A program made the position numbers and the translations under genes. Below, one piece after another: positions 35,120-43,396 of a stretch of DNA of 54,100 nt (its first letter is position 1; each line of letters begins with the position of its first letter). Origin of the DNA: Paraburkholderia sp. CNPSo 3274 (GTDB taxonomy: Bacteria > Pseudomonadota > Gammaproteobacteria > Burkholderiales > Burkholderiaceae); contig NZ_JAMBPR010000062.1 of the NCBI RefSeq assembly GCF_024206475.1, forward strand, positions 1 through 54,100. The letters are read 5' to 3'. The notes under the pieces were generated by a model, which worked only from the letters and a program-made list of their open reading frames with translations, did no database searches and was not told the DNA's origin.

Positions 35120-36328
35120 ATGGATCTGGACTACACCCCCGCTGACGACGCATTTCGCGCCGAAATTCGCGCCTGGCTCGAGGCCAATCTGCCTCAAGCG
35201 ATACGCGACAAGGTTCTCAACCACAAACGCCTCTCGCGCGACGACATTGCCAACTGGCACAAGCTGCTAGGCAAGCAGGGCTGGTCCGCGCCTGCGTGGC
35301 CCGCGGAGTGGGGCGGGCCCGGCTGGACCGAAACGCAACGCCATATCTGGGATGCCGAGTGCGGCCGCATCGGCGCGCCGCCGGTACTGCCGTTCGGCGT
35401 GTCGATGGTCGCGCCCGTGCTCATGAAATATGGCAACGAGGCCCAGAAGCGCCGCTATCTCCCGCGCATCCTTTCCGGCGAAGACTGGTGGTGCCAGGGC
35501 TACTCCGAGCCGGGCTCGGGATCCGACCTCGCGTCGTTGCGCACGCGTGCCGTTCTTGTGAAAAGCGGCGAAGGCGATCACTACGTCGTGAACGGACAGA
35601 AGACCTGGACCACGCTCGGCCAGTACGCCGACATGATGTTCTGCCTCGTGCGCACCGATCCTGCTGCCAAGAAACAGGAAGGCATTTCGTTTCTCCTCAT
35701 CGACATGAAAACGCCCGGCATCACCGTGCGTCCGATCATCACGCTCGATGAAGATCATGAGGTTAACGAAGTATTTTTTGAAGACGTGAAGGTGCCCGTC
35801 GAAAATCTCGTTGGCGAGGAGAACCGCGGCTGGACCTACGCGAAGTATCTGCTCGGCCACGAACGCACGGGCATTGCGCGCGTGGGCGCGTCGAACCGCG
35901 AGCTCGCATTCCTCAAGGGCGTCGCCCTCGAGCAGAAGAAGCACGGTAAGCCGCTGCTCGAAGATCCCGTGTTCGCGGCGCGCGTGGCAGCCGTCGAAAT
36001 CGAGCTGATGGCGCTCGAAGTCACCGCCGAGCGCGTGATCGCGAGCGCGTCCAACGGACGCGGCCCTGGTCCCGAAGCGTCGATGCTCAAGATCAAGGGC
36101 ACGGAGATCCAGCAGGCGCTGACCGAACTGATGGTCGACGCGGTCGGCCCGCTTGCGGCGCCGTTCGATCCGGCCTTCCTCGAAGGCGAGCACGAACACG
36201 CGGCAGGCGGCGACGACGACGCGGCACCACTCGCGGCGTACTACTTCAACTATCGCAAGACGTCGATCTACGGCGGATCGAACGAAATTCAGAAGAACAT
36301 CATCTCGCAGATGATTCTGGGGATTTGA
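35120..36328 (+). CDS. Acyl-CoA dehydrogenase, first of a pair
   Basis: A 402-residue FAD-dependent acyl-CoA dehydrogenase. The N-terminal helical domain has GWSAPAWPAEWGGPGWT. The flavin/substrate motif is CQGYSEPGSGSDLASLRTRA (about 125-144), with a C-terminal helical domain after it. At the place where medium-chain enzymes have the catalytic Glu (Y-E-G) it reads IYGGSNEI, so Gly385 replaces Glu. E248 in LLGHERTG sits where isovaleryl-type and FadE29-type enzymes have their base. It starts an operon with a second dehydrogenase and two MaoC proteins. AGGAG is nine bases before the ATG. The substrate is unknown. Confidence 0.87.
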   Translation: MDLDYTPADDAFRAEIRAWLEANLPQAIRDKVLNHKRLSRDDIANWHKLLGKQGWSAPAWPAEWGGPGWTETQRHIWDAECGRIGAPPVLPFGVSMVAPVLMKYGNEAQKRRYLPRILSGEDWWCQGYSEPGSGSDLASLRTRAVLVKSGEGDHYVVNGQKTWTTLGQYADMMFCLVRTDPAAKKQEGISFLLIDMKTPGITVRPIITLDEDHEVNEVFFEDVKVPVENLVGEENRGWTYAKYLLGHERTGIARVGASNRELAFLKGVALEQKKHGKPLLEDPVFAARVAAVEIELMALEVTAERVIASASNGRGPGPEASMLKIKGTEIQQALTELMVDAVGPLAAPFDPAFLEGEHEHAAGGDDDAAPLAAYYFNYRKTSIYGGSNEIQKNIISQMILGI

Positions 36329-36339
36329 GGAGCGGCGCC

Positions 36340-37467
36340 ATGAACTTCAATTTCACCGAAGAACAACAGCAACTCGCCGACGCGTTGCGTCGCTATCTCG
36401 ACAAGAACTACGGCTTCGAAGCGCGCCAGGCGATCGTGAAGGCGCCCGCTGGCGTTTCGGAGCAGCACTGGAACGCGTTCGTCGAACTTGGACTGACCGC
36501 GCTGCCGGTACCGGCGGAGCAGGGCGGCTTCGACGGCGCGCCATTCGACATGCTCGTCGTCATGCAGGAGCTGGGCCGCGCGCTCGTGGTCGAGCCGTAC
36601 TGGGCAACCGCGGTGGGCGTCGAGGCGCTCAAGCTCGCGGGCGGTGCGGCCAATCCGGAAAACGCGGCGTTGCTCGAACGCGTGGCCTCGGGCGAGATCA
36701 AGCTTGCTGCCGCGTTCCACGAGCCGCAGTCGCGCTACGACCTGTTCTCGCTGGAAACGCAGGCGAAGGAAACCGGCGACGGCTTCGCGCTCACCGGCAC
36801 GAAGTCGGTCGTGCAACACGGCGCCCAGGCCGACCACTGGATCGTGCCGGCGCGGTTCGCTGGGGAGCTCGCGCTCTTCGTCGTCGCTCGGGACGCGAAG
36901 GGTGTCGAGGTGAGCGATTACCGCACGATCGACGGCCAGCGCGCCGCGACGCTGACCTTCAAGGAAGCGCACGCGCGCCGTCTTGGCGACGCGCACGCCG
37001 GCGCGGCGACGTGGGAGAAGATTGCCGACTACGCCACCTTCCTGCTGTGCGCGGAAGCCGTGGGTGCAATGGACGCGCTTAACCATGCAACGGTCGAGTA
37101 CACGAAGACGCGTCAACAGTTCGGTGTGCCGATCGCGCGCTTCCAGGCGCTGCAGCACCGCATGGCAGAAATGCTGATCCACGCCGAGCAGGCCCGCTCG
37201 CTGACTTACCTCGCCGCCGCGCGTTACAGTAGCGAATCGGCCGAAGAGCGGCGCCGCGCGATCTCGGCAGCGAAGGTGCGCGTGGGGCAGGCGGCGCGTT
37301 TCATCGGCCAGCAGGCTGTGCAGTTGCACGGCGGCATGGGTGTCACCAACGAAGTGGCGGCCGCGCATCTGTTCAAGCGTCTCGCGATCATCGAAACGAC
37401 GCTCGGTGATGTCGATCATCATCTTGAACGCTTCGCCTCGCTGCCCGGTTTCGCGCAGGCAGCGTAA
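36340..37467 (+). CDS. Acyl-CoA dehydrogenase, second of a pair
   Basis: A 375-residue acyl-CoA dehydrogenase-like protein, clearly diverged from its neighbour. It has the N-terminal helical domain (MNFNFTEEQQQLADALRRYL). A central domain has no clear Y-(T/S)-E-P-x-(A/G)-GSD flavin loop: at that place stands AAFHEPQSRYDLFS. The C-terminal domain ends in QLHGGMGVTNEVAAAHLFKR. It starts 11 bases after the first dehydrogenase with GAGGAG at seven bases. Such unequal pairs form alpha2beta2 enzymes in steroid degradation; the same assembly is inferred here, with this one as the less catalytic partner. Confidence 0.85.
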   Translation: MNFNFTEEQQQLADALRRYLDKNYGFEARQAIVKAPAGVSEQHWNAFVELGLTALPVPAEQGGFDGAPFDMLVVMQELGRALVVEPYWATAVGVEALKLAGGAANPENAALLERVASGEIKLAAAFHEPQSRYDLFSLETQAKETGDGFALTGTKSVVQHGAQADHWIVPARFAGELALFVVARDAKGVEVSDYRTIDGQRAATLTFKEAHARRLGDAHAGAATWEKIADYATFLLCAEAVGAMDALNHATVEYTKTRQQFGVPIARFQALQHRMAEMLIHAEQARSLTYLAAARYSSESAEERRRAISAAKVRVGQAARFIGQQAVQLHGGMGVTNEVAAAHLFKRLAIIETTLGDVDHHLERFASLPGFAQAA

Positions 37468-37505
37468 TGCGTGGCGGCAGCAGGTAACATCAGTGGAGAA
37501 TACGG

Positions 37506-37964
37506 ATGGGCGTGAGTTACGAAGATCTCGAAGTAGGCAAGCGCTATGTGGTCGGTTCCCACACTTTTAAGCGCGACGAGGTAGTGCATTTCGCGGAGCA
37601 GTTCGATCCGCAGCCGTTCCACATGAGCGAAGCGGGCGGCGAGGCGTCGATGTTCGGCGGCCTCGTCGCGAGCGGCTGGCATACCTGCTCGGTCATGATG
37701 GGCATGCTCGTGCGCAATTTTCTCAAGGACTCGACCTCGATGGGCTCGCCCGGCGTCGACGAGATCCGCTGGCTCAAGCCCACGCGCGTGGGCGACACGC
37801 TGACGATGACGAACGCGATCCTGAGCAAGCGTGTTTCGGCGAGCAAGCCCGATCGCGGCATCGTCGAAACGCAGTGGGAAGGTCACAACCAGCACGGCGA
37901 ACTGATCGTGACCGTGCGTTCGAAGGCACTGTTCGGCCTTCGCCATCCAGGGAGCGCAACGTGA
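37506..37964 (+). CDS. MaoC-family hydratase, first of a pair
   Basis: A 152-residue hot-dog-fold protein of the MaoC/R-specific enoyl-CoA hydratase group. The catalytic Asp/His motif is visible as HFAEQFDPQPFHMSE (about 27-41), followed by MFGGLVASGWHT (about 49-60). It would add water to an enoyl-CoA made by the dehydrogenases upstream. Its stop overlaps the next start as GTGA (37961-37964), so the two MaoC proteins are made together. Confidence 0.85.
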   Translation: MGVSYEDLEVGKRYVVGSHTFKRDEVVHFAEQFDPQPFHMSEAGGEASMFGGLVASGWHTCSVMMGMLVRNFLKDSTSMGSPGVDEIRWLKPTRVGDTLTMTNAILSKRVSASKPDRGIVETQWEGHNQHGELIVTVRSKALFGLRHPGSAT

Positions 37965-38431
37965 GCGAAAGCGATGTCATGCAGATTGCCGACGCGGCGG
38001 CGTTGCGCGCGCTGATCGGCGCGGGGCCGTTCGTGAGCGGCTGGCGCGAGGTGAGCGAGGCGGACGTACACGGTTTCGCCGACGCCACGGGCGACCACCA
38101 GTGGATCCACATCGACGCCGAACGTGCGCGCCGCGAGTCGCCGTTTGGCGGCCCGATTGCGCATGGCTTCCTCACGCTTTCGCTGATTCCTGTGCTGCTC
38201 GGAGGAACACTGCACATGCGCCAGCGCATGGGCGTGAACTACGGGCTCAACCGCGTGAGGTTCACGCAGCCGGTGCCCGTGGGCGCGAAGGTGCGTGCAC
38301 GTATCGCGGTGAAAGAAGTGAGCGACGTGGAAGGCGGCGGCGTGCAGGTCGCGTGGGATGTGAGTATCGAGCGCGAAGGCAGCGAGCGGCCCGCATGCGT
38401 GGCCGAGTTCATCACGCGGCACTACTTCTAG
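37961..38431 (+). CDS. MaoC-family hydratase, second of a pair (GTG start)
   Basis: A 156-residue MaoC-like protein with the hydratase motif FADATGDHQWIHIDAERARR (about 37-56) and FGGPIAHGFLTLSLIP (about 60-75). It is closer to the dehydratase NodN/MaoC form than the preceding gene. It starts with GTG at 37961, four bases inside the previous gene, with AGGGAG six bases upstream; the ATG at 37979 is less likely. Last gene of the plus-strand acyl-CoA operon, ended by the shared terminator at 38452-38491. Confidence 0.85.
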   Translation: MSESDVMQIADAAALRALIGAGPFVSGWREVSEADVHGFADATGDHQWIHIDAERARRESPFGGPIAHGFLTLSLIPVLLGGTLHMRQRMGVNYGLNRVRFTQPVPVGAKVRARIAVKEVSDVEGGGVQVAWDVSIEREGSERPACVAEFITRHYF

Positions 38432-38451
38432 GTTTGTTGCGCGATGAACGA

Positions 38452-38491
38452 AAAGGGGCGCTCCGCTGCAAGGCGGGCGCCCCTTTAGTTT
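38452..38491. terminator. Bidirectional terminator between convergent operons
   Basis: aaaggggcgc (38452-38461) pairs perfectly with gcgcccctttt-type arm at 38477-38486, followed by T-rich bases on the plus side and T on the minus side. It separates the MaoC operon from the convergent GST gene. Confidence 0.8.
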
Positions 38492-38510
38492 TGCCCGGGC
38501 TTCAGCGCAA

Positions 38511-39212
38511 TTAGTGCCTGGCGTACTGCGTCGCGCCGAACAGCATCTCCTTCGCCTTGTCGTCCATGAGCGGCTTGCGCGCATTGGCGAGCACTTCCAC
38601 GCCGCGCTTGACCGCCGGCCGCGCCGCGATCGTTTCGTGCCAGCGCTTCACGTTGGGCAGCGAATCGAGATCGATGCCCTGGTTTTGCCAGGAGCGCGTC
38701 CACGGGAACGCGGCGATATCCGCGATGGTGTACTCGTCGCCGGCCAGATACTCGGTCTTTTCCAGCTGCGTTTCCATCACGTTGTAGAGCCGCTTCGCTT
38801 CATTCGTGTAGCGATTGACCGCATAGTCGATCTTCTCGGGCGCATAGATGCGGAAGTGGTGCGCCTGGCCGAGCATGGGGCCGAGGCCGCCCATCTGGAA
38901 CATCACCCATTGCAGCACGTCGTAGCGCGCGGCGAGGTCCTCAGGCATGAAGCGGCCGGTTTTCGCGGCGAGGTAGATCAGGATCGCGCCCGACTCGAAC
39001 AGCGAGAACGGCTGGCCGTCGGCGCGGCGCGGGCCTTCGGAGTCGGTAATGGCGGGAATCTTGTTGTTCGGGCTGATGGCGAGGAATTCGGGCTTGAACT
39101 GGTCGCCTGCACCGATATCGACCGGATGCACCCGGTATTCGAGGCCGGTTTCCTCGAGCATGATATGGACTTTGTGACCGTTCGGCGTGGCCCAGCTGTA
39201 GACGTCGATCAT
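38511..39212 (-). CDS. Glutathione S-transferase (YghU/YfcG-like)
   Basis: A 233-residue protein. The N-terminal thioredoxin-like domain (MIDVYSWATPNGHKVHIMLEE) has the glutathione loop NNKIPAITD and the FESGAILIYLAAKTGRF motif (about 71-87). A helical C-terminal domain with EYTIADIAAFPWTR (about 162-175) follows. Family members of this kind act as disulfide-bond oxidoreductases or glutathione transferases. GGAG lies five bases before the ATG at 39212. It is the last gene on the minus strand before the terminator, 147 bases after the dehydrogenase gene, and may be part of that operon. Confidence 0.88.
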   Translation of the reverse strand: MIDVYSWATPNGHKVHIMLEETGLEYRVHPVDIGAGDQFKPEFLAISPNNKIPAITDSEGPRRADGQPFSLFESGAILIYLAAKTGRFMPEDLAARYDVLQWVMFQMGGLGPMLGQAHHFRIYAPEKIDYAVNRYTNEAKRLYNVMETQLEKTEYLAGDEYTIADIAAFPWTRSWQNQGIDLDSLPNVKRWHETIAARPAVKRGVEVLANARKPLMDDKAKEMLFGATQYARH

Positions 39213-39358
39213 CGTGGCTCCTTGGCACCATGAAAGAAGGCGCCGCGAAAGTCTGGATAGTCTTCCGCGACGCCCGATCTGGCGCAAATTAGCATAGATC
39301 GGCGTCGCTCGCAGAGGGCGCAAGAGCGCCCCTGCTGCGCTTGTGGACTTGCGCGGAC

Positions 39359-40618
39359 CTACGAACGCGTGACCGGCATCTCTACGCGCGACGCCGCTCC
39401 CGCGTCCATATGGCGCGCGAGTTCGAGCTTGGCGATGGCGTTGCGGTGCACTTCGTCGGGGCCGTCGGCGAAGCGCAGCGTGCGCGCCGAAGCGTACGAG
39501 TACGCCAGCGGGAAGTCGCCGCTCACGCCCGCCGCGCCGTGCACCTGCATGGCCCAGTCGATCACCTGGCAGGCCATGTTCGGCGCCACCACCTTGATCA
39601 TGGCGATCTCACCGCGCGCGCCCTTGTTGCCGACGGTATCCATCATGTATGCGGTCTTGAGCGTGAGCAGCCGGGCCTGTTCGATCATGCAGCGCGCTTC
39701 GGCAATGCGCTCCTGCGTGACGGTCTGCTGGGCGACTGCCTTGCCGAATGCCACACGTGAAAGGGCGCGCTTCGCCATGAATTCGAGTGCGCGTTCCGCG
39801 AGGCCGATGAGACGCATGCAGTGGTGAATGCGGCCCGGTCCCAGTCGCCCTTGCGCGATCTCGAACCCGCGGCCTTCGCCGAGCAAAATGTTCGCAGCGG
39901 GCACGCGCACGTTTTCGAGCGTGATCTCCATATGGCCGTGCGGCGCGTCGTCGTAGCCGAACACGGTGAGCGGGCGGCGCACGGTGATGCCGGCCGAGTC
40001 CGAGGGCACAAGGATCATCGACTGTTGAGCATGGCGCGGCGCATCGGGATCGGTCTTGCCCATCAGGATGTAGATCGCGCAGCGCGGGTCGCCCGCACCC
40101 GACGACCACCACTTCGTGCCGTTGATCACGTAGTCATCGCCGTCGCGCTCGATGCGCGTCTGGATGTTCGTCGCGTCCGACGAGGCCACGTCGGGCTCGG
40201 TCATCAGGAAGGCGGAGCGGATCTGGCCTGCCAGCAGCGGCGCGAGCCATTGCTGCTTGTGCGCCTCGCTGCCGTAGCGCTCGATGGTTTCCATGTTGCC
40301 GGTGTCGGGCGCGCTGCAGTTGAACACTTCAGGTGCCCAGTGCACGCGGCCCATGATTTCGCACAGTGGCGCATATTCGAGGTTCGTGAGGCCCGCGCCG
40401 CGTTCGGAGGCAGGCAGGAACAGGTTCCACAGCCCAGCCGCGCGCGCCTTTTCCTTCAACTGCTCGACGATCTCCGTGGGCACCCACGCGTTGCCATTCG
40501 CGCGATTGCGCTCGACTTCCTCGTGGAAAACGGCTTCGTTCGGATAGATGTGTTCGTCGAAGAACGCGAGCAGTTTCTCGCGCAGCGCCTGCACTTTCGG
40601 GGAGTAATCGAAATTCAT
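39359..40618 (-). CDS. Acyl-CoA dehydrogenase, ACAD10/11-like by context
   Basis: A 419-residue FAD enzyme of the acyl-CoA dehydrogenase family. It shows FLMTEPDVASSDATNIQT (flavin/substrate loop, about 150-167), WWSSGAGDPRCAIYILMGKT, and a C-terminal QVHGAAGVSGDFPLAYSYAS region. It is encoded directly after an APH-type kinase gene. In animal ACAD10/ACAD11 the same two domains are fused, and in Pseudomonas levulinate catabolism LvaA (kinase) and LvaC (ACAD) cooperate to remove a 4-hydroxyl via a phosphate. A similar job is inferred. The ATG at 40618 has GAGGTTA upstream; the longer frame across the AGTGAC repeat is not coding. Confidence 0.87.
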   Translation of the reverse strand: MNFDYSPKVQALREKLLAFFDEHIYPNEAVFHEEVERNRANGNAWVPTEIVEQLKEKARAAGLWNLFLPASERGAGLTNLEYAPLCEIMGRVHWAPEVFNCSAPDTGNMETIERYGSEAHKQQWLAPLLAGQIRSAFLMTEPDVASSDATNIQTRIERDGDDYVINGTKWWSSGAGDPRCAIYILMGKTDPDAPRHAQQSMILVPSDSAGITVRRPLTVFGYDDAPHGHMEITLENVRVPAANILLGEGRGFEIAQGRLGPGRIHHCMRLIGLAERALEFMAKRALSRVAFGKAVAQQTVTQERIAEARCMIEQARLLTLKTAYMMDTVGNKGARGEIAMIKVVAPNMACQVIDWAMQVHGAAGVSGDFPLAYSYASARTLRFADGPDEVHRNAIAKLELARHMDAGAASRVEMPVTRS

Positions 40619-40640
40619 CGGTAACCTCGCAATGCGATGC

Positions 40641-40664
40641 AGTGACAGTGACAGTGACAGTGAC
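40641..40664. repeat. Hexanucleotide tandem repeat (AGTGAC)x4
   Basis: Four exact copies of agtgac lie in the 77-base gap between the APH-kinase stop and the dehydrogenase start. Read in one minus-strand frame it would give Ser-Leu repeats, but that frame is not a gene. Copy-number change could alter spacing of the dehydrogenase ribosome site or mRNA structure. Confidence 0.85.
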
Positions 40665-40695
40665 AATGAAAAGTAAGTCGTTTCTCGAACGCGTT

Positions 40696-41814
40696 TCAGC
40701 GAACCTTCTGCGCGTAGCGCCAGGCGAGCTCCGCCATCGGCCTCGCGCGGCGCCCTGCGTCGATTGCCTGCGCGCTCGCGGCTGTGCCGTCCACCACGCG
40801 TTTCATGATGCCCTGCAGGATCGCCGCGATCCGGAACATGTTGTACGCAAGATAGAAGTTCCAGTCGCCGCGAATCTCGAGGCCGGTGCGCTCGCAATAG
40901 CGCGCGACGTACTGCGCCTCGTCGGGAATGCCGAGCGCCTGCCAGTCCAGCCCGGCAATGCCGCGGAACTGCGCGGGATCGACGTGCCAGGCCATGCAGT
41001 GATAGGAGAAGTCGGCGAGCGGGTCGCCGAGTGTGGAGAGCTCCCAGTCGAGCACGGCCAGCACGCGCGGCTCGTGCGGGTGAAAGATCAGGTTGTCGAG
41101 GCGATAGTCGCCATGCACGATGGATACGCGTGAGCCCGCATCATCGGGCATGTGCTGCGGCAGCCATTCGATCAGGTGATGCATGGCGTCGATGCACTCC
41201 GTTTCCGAGGCCTGATACTGGCGGCTCCAGCGATCGATCTGGCGTGCGAAATAATTGCCTGGCTTGCCGTAATCGGCGAGGCCCACGGCGTCGGGTTTCA
41301 CGTTGTGGAGCGCGGCGATCACACGGTTCATCTCGTCGTAGATCGCGCCGCGTTGCTCGCGCGTCATGCCGGGCAGCGACTGGTCCCAGAGCACGTGCCC
41401 CTCGACGAACTCCATCACGTAGAACGCACGGCCGATCACCGCTTCGTCGTCGCAGAGCGCGAGCATTTTTGCGACCGGTACGTCGGTTGCGGCGAGCGCG
41501 TCCATCACGCGGTATTCGCGTTCGATCGCGTGCGCGGACGGCAGCAGCTTCGCCTTGGGTCCCGGCTTCGCGCGCATCACGTAGGTGCGGCCGGGTGTGA
41601 CGAGCTTGAACGTCGGGTTCGACTGGCCGCCGGCGAACTGCTCGATCGTGAGGGGGCCTTTGAAGCCTTCCACGTGAGCGGCGAGCCAGGTGCCCAGCGC
41701 CTCGGTGTCGAAGCGCTGGCGCTCGGCAACCGGGCGCGTACCTTCGAACGCCGAGTAGTCGGGGCGCGGTTGCGCGTTGTTTTGCGTGTCTCCATCCGGG
41801 GTGGCTTGCGCCAT
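40696..41814 (-). CDS. APH-family phosphotransferase (LvaA/ACAD11-kinase-like)
   Basis: A 372-residue kinase-like protein of the aminoglycoside phosphotransferase fold. The N-lobe has GGQSNPTFKLVTPGRTYVMR (about 62-81, ATP-binding strand) and EREYRVM. The C-lobe has the catalytic HGDYRLDNLIF and the metal-binding VLDWELSTLGDPLADFSY. All key Asp/Asn/His are present, so it should be active. Antibiotic resistance is not suggested: family and context match kinases that act on hydroxyacyl-CoA. It lies between a histidine phosphatase and an acyl-CoA dehydrogenase on the minus strand. Confidence 0.87.
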   Translation of the reverse strand: MAQATPDGDTQNNAQPRPDYSAFEGTRPVAERQRFDTEALGTWLAAHVEGFKGPLTIEQFAGGQSNPTFKLVTPGRTYVMRAKPGPKAKLLPSAHAIEREYRVMDALAATDVPVAKMLALCDDEAVIGRAFYVMEFVEGHVLWDQSLPGMTREQRGAIYDEMNRVIAALHNVKPDAVGLADYGKPGNYFARQIDRWSRQYQASETECIDAMHHLIEWLPQHMPDDAGSRVSIVHGDYRLDNLIFHPHEPRVLAVLDWELSTLGDPLADFSYHCMAWHVDPAQFRGIAGLDWQALGIPDEAQYVARYCERTGLEIRGDWNFYLAYNMFRIAAILQGIMKRVVDGTAASAQAIDAGRRARPMAELAWRYAQKVR

Positions 41815-41856
41815 ATTCGTCTCCCTTCTCCTGATTCTCCTGTGGGTCGCCGCGCG

Positions 41857-42576
41857 TCAGCCGCGCGGTTTATAGCGCAGGTACTGCGCGTACAGCATCT
41901 CCATCGTCGTGTTGCGGGTGTCGCGGTGCAGCGGCGAGGGCGGCGCGTGGTTGAGCATGCGCACGACCCAGTCTCGCGGCGCGGCGCCGACATCGAGTGC
42001 GTTGATGCAGCCCGTGGCCTGCGCGAGATGGCCGAAGAATGCGCGTCCGCCCGCCGTGATCGCATGCGAAAGAATCGCGCGGTTCACGCCGCCGTGCAGC
42101 ACGAGCAGTGCCGAGTCCCACGAACGGTCGGCGCGCAGTGCATCGAGCGGCGGCAGCACGCGGTCGAGCAGCTCGCCGATGGTCTCACCGCCGAGAAAGC
42201 GCGTGTCTTCCGGCACGATGCCGTCGAACACGCGCAGAAAGGCGGCTTCGACTTCAGCGGGGGGAATGGCGGCGAGACGGCCGCCGCGAATCTCTTCCCA
42301 CGCGCTCTGCACTTCGAGTTCAATCGACTGACCGGTTGCCGCGAGCACGCGCTGCGCAGTCTCGACCGTGCGGCGCAGTCCGCTCACGATCACGCGATCG
42401 AAACGCACCCCCTGCAGGGCGAACGCTTCGCCGGCGGCGGTTGCCTGGGCGCGGCCGTTCTCGTTGAGCGGCACCGTGTCCGGGTCGATTGCGCGACCCG
42501 TCTCGTCGAAGTAGGTGACGTCGCCGTGACGCATCACGTAGAGGCGCCGGCGCGCGGGCAACTGGTATTCGGTCAT
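41857..42576 (-). CDS. Histidine phosphatase family protein
   Basis: A 239-residue phosphoglycerate-mutase-like phosphatase. It has the R-H-G motif in LYVMRHGDVTYF (about 12-23), a downstream Arg in VIVSGLRRTVETAQ, a Glu region and the second His in LLVLHGGVNRAILSH. The substrate is unknown. It stands between the enoyl-CoA hydratase gene (31 bases) and the kinase gene (42 bases) of the same strand, so it probably acts on a phosphorylated intermediate or corrects the kinase product, which is inference. Confidence 0.85.
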   Translation of the reverse strand: MTEYQLPARRRLYVMRHGDVTYFDETGRAIDPDTVPLNENGRAQATAAGEAFALQGVRFDRVIVSGLRRTVETAQRVLAATGQSIELEVQSAWEEIRGGRLAAIPPAEVEAAFLRVFDGIVPEDTRFLGGETIGELLDRVLPPLDALRADRSWDSALLVLHGGVNRAILSHAITAGGRAFFGHLAQATGCINALDVGAAPRDWVVRMLNHAPPSPLHRDTRNTTMEMLYAQYLRYKPRG

Positions 42577-42607
42577 GGGTGTGCCGCTCGTGCGGATAGA
42601 AGCGGAT

Positions 42608-43396
42608 TTACTTGTAGACAGGGGCGCGTTTTTCGAGGAACGCGGTAATGCCTTCGAGGCCGTCGCGGTGATGCAGCGACGCGACGAAACTTTCGCGCTC
42701 CGCAGCGAGCTGCGCGTCGAGCGGTTGCGTGTCCGCGACGTTCGTCAAACCCTTGATGCGCGCGACCGAATTCGGCGAGATCTTCGCGAGTTCGTCGGCC
42801 CAGGCAAGCGCCGTATCGAGCGCCGTGTGCGGCTTCGCGAGCCGGTTCACGACGCCCAGTTCCGCGAGACGCGCCGCGCCGATCGGCTTGCCTTCGACCA
42901 TCAGCTCGAACGCGAGCGAGCGCGGCAGCGAGCGCGCGAGGAACCACGAGCCGCCGCCGTCGGGCGTCAGACCCACACGCGAATAGGCCATGACGAACTT
43001 CGCATCGTCGGCGGCGACGAGCAGGTCGGCGGCGAGCGCGAGCGAGAAGCCCGCGCCGGCGGCCGCGCCTTCCACGGCCGCGATGATCGGCTTGCTCGAC
43101 TGGCGCATCGCGGTGACCCACGCAGCGAGCATGTCGATGCTGGCGGCCTGCACCGAAGGGTCCTTCGCGCGGTTTTCGAGCAGGCGGTTGAGGTTGCCGC
43201 CCGCGCAGAAGAAGTTGTCGGCGCCCGTGAGGACGATCGCGCGCAGCGACGGGTCGCGCTCGGCGGCGTCGAAGGCTTCGACGGCGGCGGCGTACATGTC
43301 GGGATGCAGCGCGTTGCGTGCGCCGGGGTTCGACAGCGTGAGGACGAGTGTCGATTCGTGGCCTTGCGGGCGGGTGCTGCGGAGTTCTGCGCTCAT
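42608..43396 (-). CDS. Enoyl-CoA hydratase/isomerase (PaaG-like)
   Basis: A 262-residue crotonase-fold enzyme. The oxyanion-hole segments GADNFFCAGGNL (about 59-70) and EGAAAGAGFSLALAADLLVA (about 109-128) are present. At the usual Glu place it reads YSRVGLTPDGGGSWFLAR, with Asp as in PaaG-type isomerases, so isomerase or oxepin-CoA hydrolase activity is as likely as hydration. The start ATG overlaps the stop of the 3-hydroxyacyl-CoA dehydrogenase gene (43393-43396, ATGA), with GAGG at seven bases. Second gene of the minus-strand operon. Confidence 0.87.
   Translation of the reverse strand: MSAELRSTRPQGHESTLVLTLSNPGARNALHPDMYAAAVEAFDAAERDPSLRAIVLTGADNFFCAGGNLNRLLENRAKDPSVQAASIDMLAAWVTAMRQSSKPIIAAVEGAAAGAGFSLALAADLLVAADDAKFVMAYSRVGLTPDGGGSWFLARSLPRSLAFELMVEGKPIGAARLAELGVVNRLAKPHTALDTALAWADELAKISPNSVARIKGLTNVADTQPLDAQLAAERESFVASLHHRDGLEGITAFLEKRAPVYK

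Noticed and set aside
40619..40897. N-terminal extension of the dehydrogenase with Ser-Leu repeats
   Set aside because: The repeats are the translation of the AGTGAC repeat. A good ATG with a ribosome site at 40618 starts the conserved domain, and the extension overlaps the kinase gene.
40696..41814. Antibiotic resistance by the aminoglycoside-phosphotransferase-like protein
   Set aside because: The fold family is broad; the operon of acyl-CoA enzymes and the ACAD neighbour point to a metabolic kinase.
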